A stretch of DNA of 64,000 nt from Salinibaculum rarum (GTDB lineage Archaea > Halobacteriota > Halobacteria > Halobacteriales > Haloarculaceae): positions 682,001-746,000 of the forward strand of contig NZ_CP129992.1 in assembly GCF_030505615.1 (NCBI RefSeq), written 5' to 3'. Below are positions 1 to 8,825 of the stretch, in pieces. The notes below the pieces were generated by a model. The model ran no database searches. It was not told the DNA's origin and saw nothing but the letters and a program-made list of their open reading frames with translations. The first letter of the stretch is position 1. Each line of letters starts with the position of its first letter. The position numbers were made by a program, and so were the translations under genes.

Positions 1-420
1 GTCTGCTCTGGTGACTGTCTCGACGCGCGTCTCGTGTTCGACGGTCGCGTCGGTCCGGGCAAAGAGGCGCTTTGCAATCTGGGTCAGCCCCCGCTCGTAG
101 CTCCACTTGTGCTCGTCTGCGTCACGGCCCGCCGAGACCGTGCCACTGGAATCGAAGGTGTAGATTGGCTCTGTCACGTCGACCAGCCCCTCGGTGTCGA
201 GTCGCTCGGTCAGCAGGTCCACGACGCGCTCGTCGTCGGATTTGACGTAGTTGGCCCCGTAGTCGTAGCGGATGCCGTCCCGCCGGCGCGTGGCCGCACG
301 CCCACAGACGCCGCGGGACTTCTCTAAAACGGTGATGTTCGCATCCGGGAGCGCACCGTCGAGGACGAACGACGCCGCTGCGGTCGCTGCACCTGCACCG
401 ACGAATCCGATGTCTGTCAT
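1..420 (-). CDS. NAD(P)/FAD-dependent oxidoreductase, C-terminus beyond window
   Basis: Only the first 140 codons lie in the window; the reading frame is open to base 1, so the 3' part is missing. The start is ATG at 420. The N-terminus is a Rossmann dinucleotide fold, with GFVGAGAATAAA at residues 5-16 and an acidic residue ending the second strand (VLEKSRG). A downstream CGRAATRR resembles the GR motif of renalase- and amine-oxidase-like flavoproteins. These enzymes are soluble FAD proteins that oxidise or reduce small molecules. The substrate cannot be told from this fragment. It is followed on the same strand by no gene in view and preceded, 42 bases away, by the 3' end of tatC. Confidence 0.7.
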   Translation of the reverse strand, partial: MTDIGFVGAGAATAAASFVLDGALPDANITVLEKSRGVCGRAATRRRDGIRYDYGANYVKSDDERVVDLLTERLDTEGLVDVTEPIYTFDSSGTVSAGRDADEHKWSYERGLTQIAKRLFARTDATVEHETRVETVTRAD

Positions 421-462
421 CAGTCTCACTTCGGGTGCCGGACGGAAAAAGCGAGTCGGCAA

Positions 463-2664
463 TCAGTTACGGAGGCGGTCGAAGACAGCCAGCGGTCCCA
501 GTCCGATGCCGTAGGCGACTGCGGCCGGAATCGCGACGATGAACATGGTGAACACGCCCTTCGGGGTGGCAAAGCCGGCGATGGCGAAGACGCCGATGAC
601 GAACACCCGCCAGCGAGTCCGAAGCGTCCGGTAGCTGACGATATTCCCGCGGACGAACAGCCACATCGTCACCGGAATCATCGCGAGGACGCCGATACCG
701 ACGGTGGTGAAGATGACCAGCCAGCCGAAATTGTTGATGCGGTAGGCGATGACCATATTCGAGGTCAGCGCGTCGCCGGCCAGCCAGCCGATCATACCCG
801 GCGCGATGTAGAAAAAGCCGAGTAGCGTCCCACCGACGAGCGCGACCACCAGCGAACCGCCCCACACCAGCAGAATGTTACGACTCGCGCCGGTCGAGAA
901 GCCCCGTTCCTGGATGGCCGGCCAGGCGAAATAGAGGATGATGGGCAACACCGAAAGTGCGGCCAGCAGCGTCGAGAACTTGATTTCGAAGATGAGTGCC
1001 TCGACCGGGTGGAGCGTGACGATGTTGACCTGGTCGGCGAGTGCCTCGGGCATGCTCCGCAGGAACGAGTCCCGGATGGTCCCGATACCGCCCTGGTAGA
1101 GAAAGAGAAACGTTGCCGCGAGGACGGCCATGAACGTGCCGACAATCCAGATGACCTTCGAGGTCAGCGAATCGAGGATGAAGGCGATGTCGTAGTAGTA
1201 GCCGCCGATGTCGTCCTCGGTCGTCTCGTCTTCGGTGAAGGCGTTGGCCATGCCAGCAGCCGTCGAGGTGACTGGGTCCGCGTCGTCGCCGTCGTCCTCC
1301 TCGTCTTCGTCCGGGTCGTTGATTTCCTCGAAGCGGTCGAGGATGGCTTCGGCTTTGTCGCCGTCTTCCTCGGCGATAGCGTCGCGGGCGAGGTCCAGTG
1401 CCTCCTCTTCGGAGAGTGCTTCGAACGCTTCGCGCGGAGCCGCGTGGACCGCGGTGGCGCTCAGCGCACCGATATCGATTTCCGCGGGCCGCCCTGCACT
1501 CGCCGAGTGACTCGGCGCGGTGACTTCACTCTGGTCGGTCGGAGCGGCTGTCGGCTCCGAGACCGTCTGCTGGCCGGCCGCGACGGCCTCCAGTTCACGG
1601 ATGCGCAGATAGAACAGGGCGACAGCGGCAGCGACCAGCGCGACGACGACGGCATAGAGGATGGCGGTCTCCTCGGGACCGAGGCCAAAGCGCCCCAGTT
1701 CGCCGGCCGTCGGGAACGCGTAGCTGGAGCCGACGGCGTCCATCCCGTCGTTGAGCGCCGTCAGGCCGCCGCGGGTGAGAAAGCCGTAGACGCCGGCCCC
1801 GGCGAGCAGTGTCACGCCCGCGAGGATATTCCAGCGCTTGCGGACGACCTGCCGGATGGGGACCTCGGCGCCCGCACGCGTCGAGAGGACGGCGAGTCTG
1901 GTGACGCCGAGGCTGAAGACGTACAGCGCGACGAGTGGGACCGCCCACATAATCTGCGTGAAGGGGTCGGGCGGCGAGAACATCGCACCGAACGCGAAGA
2001 TGCCAAGCACCGCGTAGCGCCACTTGTCGCGGAACGTCTCGTAGGGGATGACACCAGTCAGGGAGAGGCCACTCATCGCGAGCGGGAGCTGGGCGGCCAG
2101 TCCAAAGGAGAGCGTGAGGAAGAAGACAAACTCCGTCCACATGACGATGGAGTAGGTCGGCGAGAACCCGGCGTTGACGGCGTTCGACGCCAGGAAGTTG
2201 AACATGATGGGAAAAAACAGCTCGTAGGCGTAACTGACACCGCCGACGAACAGCGCGACGGTGAAGAGGCCGACAAGCCCCAGTTTCCAGCGCGGAATCG
2301 CGTCCGAGGGCCAGATGCCCCGCTCTTTGAGCGCGGCCCGGCTGACCCACACGAGCGCCGGAATCGCGAAGAGAACGCCGGTTATCATCCCGACTTTCAC
2401 CTGCAGGAGGATGACGTCGAAGGGCGTGACGGCGACGACCTGGGTCGACTCGCGGATGGCAGGCGCCATCTGAGAATAGAGGATATCCTGCTTGAGCGCG
2501 TCCCAGACGTAATAGCGGAGTGCGAAAAAGGCAGCGAGCATCCCGACGAGAAAGACCAGAAAGACCTTCTTGAGGTCACTCTGTGCAGAGGAAAGCATGG
2601 CACCGACTGTCTCACGGCCACTGGCGACAGTCCGTGCTGCGTCTTCGTCGAGCGCGCTAGCCAT
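463..2664 (-). CDS. tatC: Double-length Sec-independent translocase TatC (TatCt type)
   Basis: 733 residues, about three times a bacterial TatC. It holds two TatC-like hydrophobic domains joined by a long acidic linker (runs of Glu/Asp at roughly residues 430-490). This is the architecture of haloarchaeal TatCt, a fusion predicted to have 14 membrane spans. TatC binds twin-arginine signal peptides and exports folded proteins, the dominant secretion route in haloarchaea. The start is placed at the ATG at 2664 (MASALDEDAART). The frame stays open to 2697, but the extra 11 residues look like upstream DNA rather than protein. It is divergent from the single-domain tatC at 2775 with a 110-base gap. 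No tatA is visible in the window. Confidence 0.92.
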   Translation of the reverse strand: MASALDEDAARTVASGRETVGAMLSSAQSDLKKVFLVFLVGMLAAFFALRYYVWDALKQDILYSQMAPAIRESTQVVAVTPFDVILLQVKVGMITGVLFAIPALVWVSRAALKERGIWPSDAIPRWKLGLVGLFTVALFVGGVSYAYELFFPIMFNFLASNAVNAGFSPTYSIVMWTEFVFFLTLSFGLAAQLPLAMSGLSLTGVIPYETFRDKWRYAVLGIFAFGAMFSPPDPFTQIMWAVPLVALYVFSLGVTRLAVLSTRAGAEVPIRQVVRKRWNILAGVTLLAGAGVYGFLTRGGLTALNDGMDAVGSSYAFPTAGELGRFGLGPEETAILYAVVVALVAAAVALFYLRIRELEAVAAGQQTVSEPTAAPTDQSEVTAPSHSASAGRPAEIDIGALSATAVHAAPREAFEALSEEEALDLARDAIAEEDGDKAEAILDRFEEINDPDEDEEDDGDDADPVTSTAAGMANAFTEDETTEDDIGGYYYDIAFILDSLTSKVIWIVGTFMAVLAATFLFLYQGGIGTIRDSFLRSMPEALADQVNIVTLHPVEALIFEIKFSTLLAALSVLPIILYFAWPAIQERGFSTGASRNILLVWGGSLVVALVGGTLLGFFYIAPGMIGWLAGDALTSNMVIAYRINNFGWLVIFTTVGIGVLAMIPVTMWLFVRGNIVSYRTLRTRWRVFVIGVFAIAGFATPKGVFTMFIVAIPAAVAYGIGLGPLAVFDRLRN

Positions 2665-2752
2665 CTCTGGCGGACTTTGCTGGGTGGCGATTATCAATCT
2701 ATTCGTTCGGGCTCCTCACGCGGTGGCTGGCAAAGAGAGAAGGCTTACAAGA

Positions 2753-2772
2753 GCCGCCAGCCAACCGGCGGC
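2753..2772 (+). other. GC hairpin directly before the tatC (TatCo) start codon
   Basis: GCCGCC at 2753-2758 and GGCGGC at 2767-2772 can pair as a perfect 6-bp stem with an 8-base loop, ending two bases before the ATG at 2775. In an mRNA that starts upstream it would occupy the ribosome-entry region. Whether the transcript includes it is not known; a TATA-like ggcttacaag lies only about 30 bases upstream of the ATG, so the gene may be nearly leaderless and the stem then only partly transcribed. Confidence 0.35.
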
Positions 2773-2774
2773 CA

Positions 2775-3941
2775 ATGAGCGAGGGGGACCCCGACGACGA
2801 GCGTGACGACGAGCAGCGTCACGACCAGGCTGCCCCCACGGGGTCAGACGAGGAATCCACTGACGACCCCGACGGGGACCTCCCTGGTGAAGCCGCTGAG
2901 AACCCCGAGAGCGACGATTCCCGGGACGCCTCGGCGGCCGACGACGCTCCGATAGCGGAATCCGACTCCGCTGACGACGACTCCCAGGGAGACGAGGCTG
3001 AGGATAGCCCCCCGGCGGATGAAGACGACGGGACGGCCGACGAGAGCGCGACCGGAGACAGCGGGGCGGCCGACGGGACCGATGTAGGAAGCGTTGGGGC
3101 GGCCACACCAGAGCCGGCCGAACCCGAACCAGCCGCCCAGACTGGCGCCCCGGACGACCAGGAGATGCCGCTGACCCAGCACATCGAGGAGATGATTCGC
3201 CGGCTGCTGGTCGTCATCGTCGTCATGGCACTGGTCAGTGCCGTCGTCTTCCCATTCGCCGACCGCCTCATCAACTTCCTGTGGTACTCGTTTCTGCCCG
3301 GCGAACCGACAGCGTGCGTCGAGCAGGCTACAGCAGCGGCAGACGCCATCGGTCAATCGGGAACGGGTGGGGCAGCCAGTTCCGATTCGGCCTGCCCACG
3401 GCTGTATCACCCGCTCGCGCTCGTGCTCGCGCGCCTGAAAGTCGCCTCGCTGTCCGGCTTCATCATCGCCTTGCCCGTCTTCGTCTACGAGACGTACCTG
3501 TTCATGCGCCCCGGTCTCTACCCCAACGAGCGGCGCTACTACCTGGCGTCGGTGCCGACGAGTCTCATCCTCGCCGGCATTGGCGTCCTCTTTGCCTACG
3601 CGCTCGTGCTCCCACTCATCTTCACGTACTTCCTGGGCTACTCACAGCCAGTCGCCGACGTGGCCTTTGGCCTCTCGGAGACGTTCGGCCTCATCCTCCT
3701 GATGCTCGGGATGTTCGCGGCCATCTTCCAGATTCCGCTCTTTATCATGCTGGCTATCATGATGGGCGTGACCAGTCGCCGCTGGCTGGAAGACCGCCGG
3801 CTGTACTTCTGGTTTGGCTTCGCCGGCGTCGCCTTCCTCTTTAGCCCCGACCCCACGGGGATGGCACCCTTCATCGTCGCGCTGACGATGGTCGTCCTGT
3901 TCGAGGGGACGTTGCTACTGTTACGGTGGGCCGGGCGGTAA
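2775..3941 (+). CDS. tatC: Sec-independent protein translocase TatC (TatCo type)
   Basis: 388 residues. An N-terminal hydrophilic, very acidic extension of about 130 residues precedes a standard TatC core beginning MPLTQHIEEMIRRL, the archaeal version of the HLxELRxR signature. Six hydrophobic spans follow, ending WFGFAGVAFLFSPDPTG and a final helix. It is the receptor subunit of the twin-arginine translocase in the cytoplasmic membrane. The paired, divergent arrangement with the double TatC at 463-2664 is typical of haloarchaea, where both are needed for export. The acidic extension is longer than in bacterial TatC and is probably cytoplasmic. The Tat lipoprotein at 4034-5002 is a likely substrate. 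Confidence 0.93.
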   Translation: MSEGDPDDERDDEQRHDQAAPTGSDEESTDDPDGDLPGEAAENPESDDSRDASAADDAPIAESDSADDDSQGDEAEDSPPADEDDGTADESATGDSGAADGTDVGSVGAATPEPAEPEPAAQTGAPDDQEMPLTQHIEEMIRRLLVVIVVMALVSAVVFPFADRLINFLWYSFLPGEPTACVEQATAAADAIGQSGTGGAASSDSACPRLYHPLALVLARLKVASLSGFIIALPVFVYETYLFMRPGLYPNERRYYLASVPTSLILAGIGVLFAYALVLPLIFTYFLGYSQPVADVAFGLSETFGLILLMLGMFAAIFQIPLFIMLAIMMGVTSRRWLEDRRLYFWFGFAGVAFLFSPDPTGMAPFIVALTMVVLFEGTLLLLRWAGR

Positions 3942-4033
3942 TCCTGCCAAGAAACGGGCGTCTGGACTGGCTGACGAAAACCGAATCGGAGTGCCCCGAC
4001 GGCGACCGGTGCGCGAGCGGAGACCCGCCGCCT

Positions 4034-5002
4034 TCACTCCGGGACCGTGAACGTGTACGACTCCGTGACCGACTCGCCGGTGTGTCCGTCGGTCACCTCG
4101 AACCGAATCGTGTACTCGCCGGGAACCCACTCTTCGGTGGGACTGAGCCGGTCGGTCACGTAGTAGGTGTCGAGGTCCGTGGACGGGTCGAACCGATTCG
4201 AGAGCGGGATGTCGGCCTGTGACCAGATTTCCCCTTCCGGACCCGTCAACGTCTCTGTAATCTGGAGGGCTGGCGTCAGCGCGTTCGAGGTCTCTTCATA
4301 AGCAAAGCCGTCGATCTCGTAGTAGTACCAGATCGTCTCGGTGGGTCCGTACTCGGCGTCGGGTCGGGGCGTATAATCGTCGTATCCCCCGGCCTCGCTC
4401 TCGATGAACTCGAAGGTGCTGATACCGAACTCGCCCGACGCGTACTCGAGACCAGCATCGACGGTAAATTCGACCGTCTCGGTGGCCGTATTCCCCGCGA
4501 TAGTGTCTGTCGCCTCAATGTCCATCGTGTACGTCCCCCCGTCGAACTCCATCGCCGGCGAGAAGTTCACAACGAGAAACACCGTCGAGAAGTCTGTAGA
4601 CTCCGAGAAGGTCCTGCTGACGGATTCGGTCATCGTCTCTAACTCCTCGCCGTCGGGCGTCGTCACGGTCCAGATCAGGTCGTACTCGAAACGGAGTTCC
4701 CCCTCACCAGCCGATTCGGTACCGACCGAACTGGGTTCGAAGTACACCCAGACCACGTCTCCGGGGTCGTAGGTGCCTTCCGGCTGTTCGGTGTACTCTC
4801 TGTATCCTGTGGGCTGTTCTGTACAGAGGACGGTGTTCTCGATTGCGAGCGAGGACGGCTGCTCGTCCCCACCCTCGGTCGAGTCAGTCGGTCCATCGCC
4901 CTCACCGTCCGTCCCGTCACTGCCGTCCCCGCTGCACCCAGCAAGGGCCGCGGCCGCCCCGCCACTGAGCAACAGCAGGTGGCGTCTGGTCAAGTGCCCC
5001 AT
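4034..5002 (-). CDS. Tat-exported lipoprotein of unknown function
   Basis: 322 residues from ATG 5002. The N-terminus carries a twin-arginine signal with lipobox: TRRHLLLLSGGAAAALAGC. The Cys would be lipid-modified and anchor the protein outside the membrane. A Ser/Asp/Gly-rich acidic spacer follows. The rest reads as two similar beta-sandwich-like halves, each with a YxxYxxxPxxxYxPGxxVWVY-like start and a closing FTVDAG or FTVPE strand, so it looks internally duplicated. No enzyme motif is visible. A longer frame to 5071 exists but would put residues in front of the signal peptide. A strong TATA box sits about 20-30 bases upstream. Confidence 0.8.
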   Translation of the reverse strand: MGHLTRRHLLLLSGGAAAALAGCSGDGSDGTDGEGDGPTDSTEGGDEQPSSLAIENTVLCTEQPTGYREYTEQPEGTYDPGDVVWVYFEPSSVGTESAGEGELRFEYDLIWTVTTPDGEELETMTESVSRTFSESTDFSTVFLVVNFSPAMEFDGGTYTMDIEATDTIAGNTATETVEFTVDAGLEYASGEFGISTFEFIESEAGGYDDYTPRPDAEYGPTETIWYYYEIDGFAYEETSNALTPALQITETLTGPEGEIWSQADIPLSNRFDPSTDLDTYYVTDRLSPTEEWVPGEYTIRFEVTDGHTGESVTESYTFTVPE

Positions 5003-5035
5003 AACTAGACATTTGCGAAATATAATTATAAGTAC
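5003..5035 (-). promoter_or_regulatory. TATA promoter of the Tat lipoprotein gene
   Basis: On the minus strand TTATAATTATAT (around 5019-5031) lies about 20-30 bases before the ATG at 5002. This AT-rich block stands out in GC-rich surroundings and its spacing predicts a leaderless or very short-leader transcript. Confidence 0.65.
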
Positions 5036-5195
5036 AACAGGGCAGTCCCACACGATAAGAATCGATGACACCGGTCAGCGGGCCATTCGTGCACAGAGGC
5101 CGACATGGATACTGTGAGAATGGCGCATTTCTCTGAGGGTCAAACAGTCACACGACGACGGAACGCAGTTAACAGTCGCTACAGAACGAACGAGT

Positions 5196-5816
5196 GTGCC
5201 AGATGGACGTGACACGACGCGTCTCCTCCTCATCCGCCACGGGGAGACCGACTGGAATCGGGAGGGTCGCATGCAGGGCTGGGCGCCCACTTCGCTGACC
5301 GACCGTGGTCGCCAGCAGGCCCGGTCGCTCGGGACCCACCTCGCCGACCGCTACGATATCGACCGGCTGGTGGCCTCCGACCTGGAGCGGACCCGGGAGA
5401 CGACGGCGCTGCTCAGAGACCAGGGCGTCGAGCCAGCACCGACCTTCGACCCGGCGTGGCGCGAACGGAACTTCGGCGTCTACCAAGGACTCACGAAGGC
5501 AGAAATATTCGAGGAATACCCCCAGTTCGCCGCGACGACCGGCGTCTCGGCGACCAGAGAGACCCCAGAGAACGGAGAGAGTCTCCTCGAAGTGCGCGAG
5601 CGCGTACTGGCAGGGTGGAACGAACTGCTCGAAGGCGCCGACGGCGAGACGGTGCTCGTCGTGACCCACGGTGGCCCACTCTACGTCGTCCTGGGCCACG
5701 TTCGCGGCCAGGACATCCTCACTGCTATCACCGACCACTCACAGCACAACTGCGCGCTCAACGAATTCCGCGTCGGCGAGACGGTCGAACTGGTCCGGCA
5801 CAACGAGACGGTCTAG
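5196..5816 (+). CDS. Histidine phosphatase family protein (phosphoglycerate mutase-like)
   Basis: 206 residues from a GTG start. LLLIRHGETDWNREGRMQG contains the catalytic RHGE motif of the histidine phosphatase clan. ERNFGVYQGLT supplies the typical second block, and VVTHGGPLYVVLGH the second catalytic His near the C-terminus. Family members are cytosolic phosphomonoesterases or phosphoglycerate mutases; the sequence resembles the small CobC/GpmB-like branch, which usually means a broad or unknown phosphatase. CAGTTAACAG about 25 bases upstream may be its TATA box, making the GTG leaderless. Its last codon overlaps the end of the converging larE-like gene by four bases. Confidence 0.88.
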   Translation: MPDGRDTTRLLLIRHGETDWNREGRMQGWAPTSLTDRGRQQARSLGTHLADRYDIDRLVASDLERTRETTALLRDQGVEPAPTFDPAWRERNFGVYQGLTKAEIFEEYPQFAATTGVSATRETPENGESLLEVRERVLAGWNELLEGADGETVLVVTHGGPLYVVLGHVRGQDILTAITDHSQHNCALNEFRVGETVELVRHNETV

Positions 5817-6679
5817 TCGGTCGGGTACTCGGCGTCAAGCGGGTCCGGGGCGACGACAGACGGGTCAGGTTCGTCGGCATCCGCCGGGCTGACACTGCCC
5901 GTCTGGTAGCCGTGCAAGTCCAGGGTCACGTGGTCGAATCCGAGGTCGGCGATGTGGTCGCGGGCCGCCCGCACGAAGTCGGGGTCGAGTGCCACGTCCA
6001 TCTCTTCTTCGGAGACTTCGATGCGCGCGAGGCCGTCGTGGTCGCGCACGCGGAACTGCTCGAAGCCCCACGTCCGCAGGAGGCGTTCGGCCTTCTCGAT
6101 GCGGGAGAGTCTATCCTCGGTCACTTCGAGACCGGTCGGAATCCGCGAGGAGAGACACGCCATCGACGGCTTCTCCGCGACGGAAATGTCGTACTCGCGG
6201 GCAATCTCGCGGACCTCCTCCTTGGTGATGTCGTGTTCCAGTAGCGGGGAGTAGGCGTCGAGCTCGTCGACGGCCTGCAGGCCGGGTCGGTGACCCTCGC
6301 CCACGTCCGAGGCGTTGGTCCCGTCACAGACAACGTCGATTCCGAGTTTCTCGGCGTGGTCGAACATCGCCGAGAGACGCATCGAACGGCAGTGATAGCA
6401 ACGCTGGTCGTCGTTTCGCACGAAGGCATCGCTGTCGAGTTCGGAAAATTCCACAATCTCGTGGCGGATGCCGATTTCCTCGGCGACGCGACGGGCGTCG
6501 TCGAGTTCCTCGGCGGGGAGCGTCTCACTCTTTGCCGTGCAGGCGACCGCGTCGTCGCCGAGTGCGTCGTCTGCGAGTGCGGCGACGACGCTCGAATCGA
6601 CGCCGCCGGAGAAGGCGACGAGAACGCCGTCGCGTTCGGCCAGGTCGGCGCGGGCCCCGGCCAGTTTGTCCTCTACCAT
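5813..6679 (-). CDS. larE: ATP-dependent sulfur transferase, LarE-like
   Basis: 288 residues. The PP-loop AFSGGVDSS (22-30) binds ATP for adenylation. CYHC at 94-97 and a Cys in ACLSSRIPTG at residue 175 are conserved. In Lactobacillus LarE, Cys176 is the sulfur atom sacrificed to a pyridinium dicarboxylate during synthesis of the nickel-pincer cofactor of lactate racemase. Residue 175 sits at the matching place. The additional CxxC pair could instead, with Cys175, hold an Fe-S cluster, as reported for some LarE relatives that do not sacrifice themselves. No larA, larB or larC lies in the window, so the acceptor is not known. Confidence 0.85.
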   Translation of the reverse strand: MVEDKLAGARADLAERDGVLVAFSGGVDSSVVAALADDALGDDAVACTAKSETLPAEELDDARRVAEEIGIRHEIVEFSELDSDAFVRNDDQRCYHCRSMRLSAMFDHAEKLGIDVVCDGTNASDVGEGHRPGLQAVDELDAYSPLLEHDITKEEVREIAREYDISVAEKPSMACLSSRIPTGLEVTEDRLSRIEKAERLLRTWGFEQFRVRDHDGLARIEVSEEEMDVALDPDFVRAARDHIADLGFDHVTLDLHGYQTGSVSPADADEPDPSVVAPDPLDAEYPTD

Positions 6680-6745
6680 ACCGTCTGTATCGGGTCCGCG
6701 AGGAAAAGGCCTGCTGTCCCTGACGGGTTGGTTGGCGCGCTGTGT

Positions 6746-7348
6746 CTACTCGTTGACGATAGCAGTCTCAATGCCGTCGTCGGTGACGGCGACGCCGGCC
6801 GCACAGACTGCGTGTTCGAACTCGTGGTCGTACACTTCGCGGGCCGCGTCGGCGGCGTTGTCGGCCGCAAGCGAGAATGTCTCCGGACTGTCCCGCTCGT
6901 AGGTTGCGACCAGCGTCGGTTCGGTCACTTCCTCGACGAGCAGTGCGTCCCGGCGGACCGTCCCGATGACCGCACTCGGGTCCTCGCCGGTGGTCGTCGC
7001 GTCGTCGTCCAGTCCGACGATACCGGCGATGCGCGGTGTGTCGTAGTCGTCCTTCTCGAAGTCCAGCGCAAGCAGTGGCTCTACGAGTGCGTCACGGGCG
7101 GGGTAGCCCAGTTCGAGTTTCTCCGCGATTGGGTCGACGTGCGAGCCGTTGCCCAGCACGACGCCGTTGTCGGTCACCTGCACGCAGTTGTACGAGATGT
7201 AGGGGTTGTCAGTCTCCGGTGCGTCCTCGGTCGGGCCAACAGTAATAGTTCCGTCGCGGTCGAGCGCGCGACGGTTCGGGAACGACCGCGAGGAGACGCG
7301 GTAGGCACCGACTTGTGGGCCGATTACGACAAAGCGTCCGACGTACAT
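6746..7348 (-). CDS. purO: Archaeal IMP cyclohydrolase PurO
   Basis: 200 residues starting [11 protein letters not shown], with [11 protein letters not shown] soon after, both hallmarks of archaeal PurO. The enzyme closes the purine ring of FAICAR to IMP, the final step of purine biosynthesis, replacing the C-terminal half of bacterial PurH. It is a single-domain cytosolic protein with an alpha-beta-beta-alpha fold. The start is set at ATG 7348; the frame remains open for nine more codons to 7375, but conserved sequence begins at MYVGRF. It stands alone between larE and a small membrane gene, with no other pur gene near. Confidence 0.9.
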   Translation of the reverse strand: MYVGRFVVIGPQVGAYRVSSRSFPNRRALDRDGTITVGPTEDAPETDNPYISYNCVQVTDNGVVLGNGSHVDPIAEKLELGYPARDALVEPLLALDFEKDDYDTPRIAGIVGLDDDATTTGEDPSAVIGTVRRDALLVEEVTEPTLVATYERDSPETFSLAADNAADAAREVYDHEFEHAVCAAGVAVTDDGIETAIVNE

Positions 7349-7480
7349 ACTCGATGCTGGCGGGGCGGCGTACATGGAGGTATCGATACGCGAAGCGACC
7401 CGAAGGCACTCGACACAAATTGGGGCGTCATCGAACGTGTGGTAGCCATGTCAGCCGAGCGCTCCGCAGAGAAAACCCGA

Positions 7481-7729
7481 CTACTGAGCGCCTGTTTCCG
7501 TGTCCTGTTCAGGTCGTGCGAAACCCACACCACCGGCGAGGATGGCCGTCCCAGCGAGGATTGTCGCCCCAAGGACGACGAAGCTATCATCGGGGCTCAA
7601 CCCAGCAATCGAGGCGGCAGCATCCACGACGAACACTGTGACGAACAGACTCAGAATAGCGAACCCGAGCATGACAAGTCCCGCGAGTATCGCACTGGCT
7701 AACGAGCCAAACGCATCAAGAATTCCCAT
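7481..7729 (-). CDS. Small membrane protein, unknown function
   Basis: 82 residues from ATG 7729 (MGILDAFGSLASAI). Two hydrophobic segments cover about residues 11-37 and 50-68, separated by a short polar turn (SIAGLSPDDS), followed by an acidic C-terminal tail. This is a two-span membrane protein with no motif I recognise. The open frame reaches 7840, but those upstream codons are Arg/Ser/Cys-rich shadow-type sequence. It is transcribed away from the HNH gene, separated by about 230 bases. Confidence 0.6.
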   Translation of the reverse strand: MGILDAFGSLASAILAGLVMLGFAILSLFVTVFVVDAAASIAGLSPDDSFVVLGATILAGTAILAGGVGFARPEQDTETGAQ

Positions 7730-7893
7730 TGTACATCCAATCCGTGCGTCAGCCACAAGTATGTGGGCATGCCGAGAGGACCGAACCCTTCGCGGAATGG
7801 TAGCACACCAACCAGACGGCGATGCCATGCCGCCCCACACAGTTTGGTCGCTGGTCGAACCTCACGAGCGGACAGTCAGCGATTCGCCCTGTC

Positions 7894-7932
7894 GGATAAA
7901 ATTTCAGTTTCACTGTGTGGAGAGTACTGAAA
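7894..7932 (+). promoter_or_regulatory. Promoter with overlapping inverted repeat for the HNH gene
   Basis: GGATAAAATT at 7894-7903 is a good TATA box, about 55-60 bases before the ATG at 7958. It is followed by a perfect 7-bp inverted repeat, TTTCAGT at 7902-7908 and ACTGAAA at 7926-7932, which spans the interval from TATA to the expected transcription start. Position suggests an operator, perhaps self-regulation by the double-HNH protein; that is inference. Confidence 0.4.
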
Positions 7933-7957
7933 CGGCGGCTACCCCACAGGTGCGTGC

Positions 7958-8773
7958 ATGGTGACGAGCGAAGCGGAGTGTCTCAACGCGTTGCAAGAGG
8001 CAGCACAACGACTCGAAAAGTCACCGACGAAAGCAGAGTACGAAGAGCTAGGACTGACACCAGCATCGGCGACGATACTCCGGACACTCGGTGGGTGGAA
8101 CAAAGCGAAAAAGAAAGCAGGACTGGAGACGGCACCGTCAACTGGGTCACGGACCAGCCCGAAGCCGGACAGCATCGAGTTGCCTGATGGGACCGAGTGG
8201 GAAGAGCTCTCAGTTGACCAGCGCTGGCACTACAGGAACAGCGACTGGAACGCAGAGCGAACGTTGCAGCGGCGGGCACGACTACGGGCATGGGTCAACG
8301 AGAAGAAAGCCGAGAGAGGGTGTGCCAACTGTAACGAAGTCAACCGGGCCTGTCTAGACTATCACCACCGAAATCCCGAGGCCAAGGAGATGGCAGTCGG
8401 AGACATGGTGACGTACGGTTACGGGAGGGACAACATTCGAGAAGAGATGGCCAAATGCGATGTGCTGTGTGCGAACTGTCACAGAAAGCGCCACGACGAA
8501 CAGCGTCCGGACGTGGAGACAGGCGACCGGAAGAGAGCGAGAGAGTGGCTCCGTGCGTACAAATCGTCTTCAGACGGCTGCAAGCGGTGCAAAGAGACAG
8601 ACCCGCGGTGTCTCGTCTTTCATCACCCAGAGCAAAAACACGAAACAGTCGCAAAACTCGTCTCCGACCGAAAGCCGCTCAGAGTGATACAGCAAGAAGT
8701 TGACCGGTGTGAATTGCTGTGCTCGAACTGCCACCGCAAAGAACATTTCACCCCACCGGAGACGGAACGCTAA
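7958..8773 (+). CDS. Tandem double-HNH nuclease with homing-endonuclease-associated repeat
   Basis: 271 residues. Residues 18-48 (KSPTKAEYEELGL, then ILRTLGGWNKAKKKAGLE) match the HNH-associated repeat found next to homing endonucleases. Two HNH modules follow. Module one has CANC, LDYHH, then CDVLCANCHRKRH; module two has CKRC, LVFHH, then CELLCSNCHRKEH. Each has two CxxC zinc pairs, a catalytic His-His and the closing N-x-H, so both look intact. Codon use is richer in AAA, AGA and ACA than in neighbouring genes, suggesting transfer. It lies about 50 bases upstream of tRNA-Gln. It is likely a free-standing site-specific DNA nuclease; target and mobility are not known. Confidence 0.75.
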   Translation: MVTSEAECLNALQEAAQRLEKSPTKAEYEELGLTPASATILRTLGGWNKAKKKAGLETAPSTGSRTSPKPDSIELPDGTEWEELSVDQRWHYRNSDWNAERTLQRRARLRAWVNEKKAERGCANCNEVNRACLDYHHRNPEAKEMAVGDMVTYGYGRDNIREEMAKCDVLCANCHRKRHDEQRPDVETGDRKRAREWLRAYKSSSDGCKRCKETDPRCLVFHHPEQKHETVAKLVSDRKPLRVIQQEVDRCELLCSNCHRKEHFTPPETER

Positions 8774-8790
8774 CAATTTGGTTACGACAC

Positions 8791-8800
8791 GCATAAATAC
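8791..8800 (+). promoter_or_regulatory. TATA box of tRNA-Gln
   Basis: CATAAATAC lies about 27-35 bases before the first base of the mature tRNA, the normal archaeal TATA-to-start spacing. It also sits just after the stop codon of the HNH gene. Confidence 0.6.
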
Positions 8801-8825
8801 AATCAGCATCTACTATCGTCCGCGA

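Noticed and set aside
1009..2778. 589-codon open frame antisense to the double tatC
   Set aside because: Asp/Arg/Gly-rich shadow sequence with no domains; it is the mirror of a clearly conserved membrane protein.
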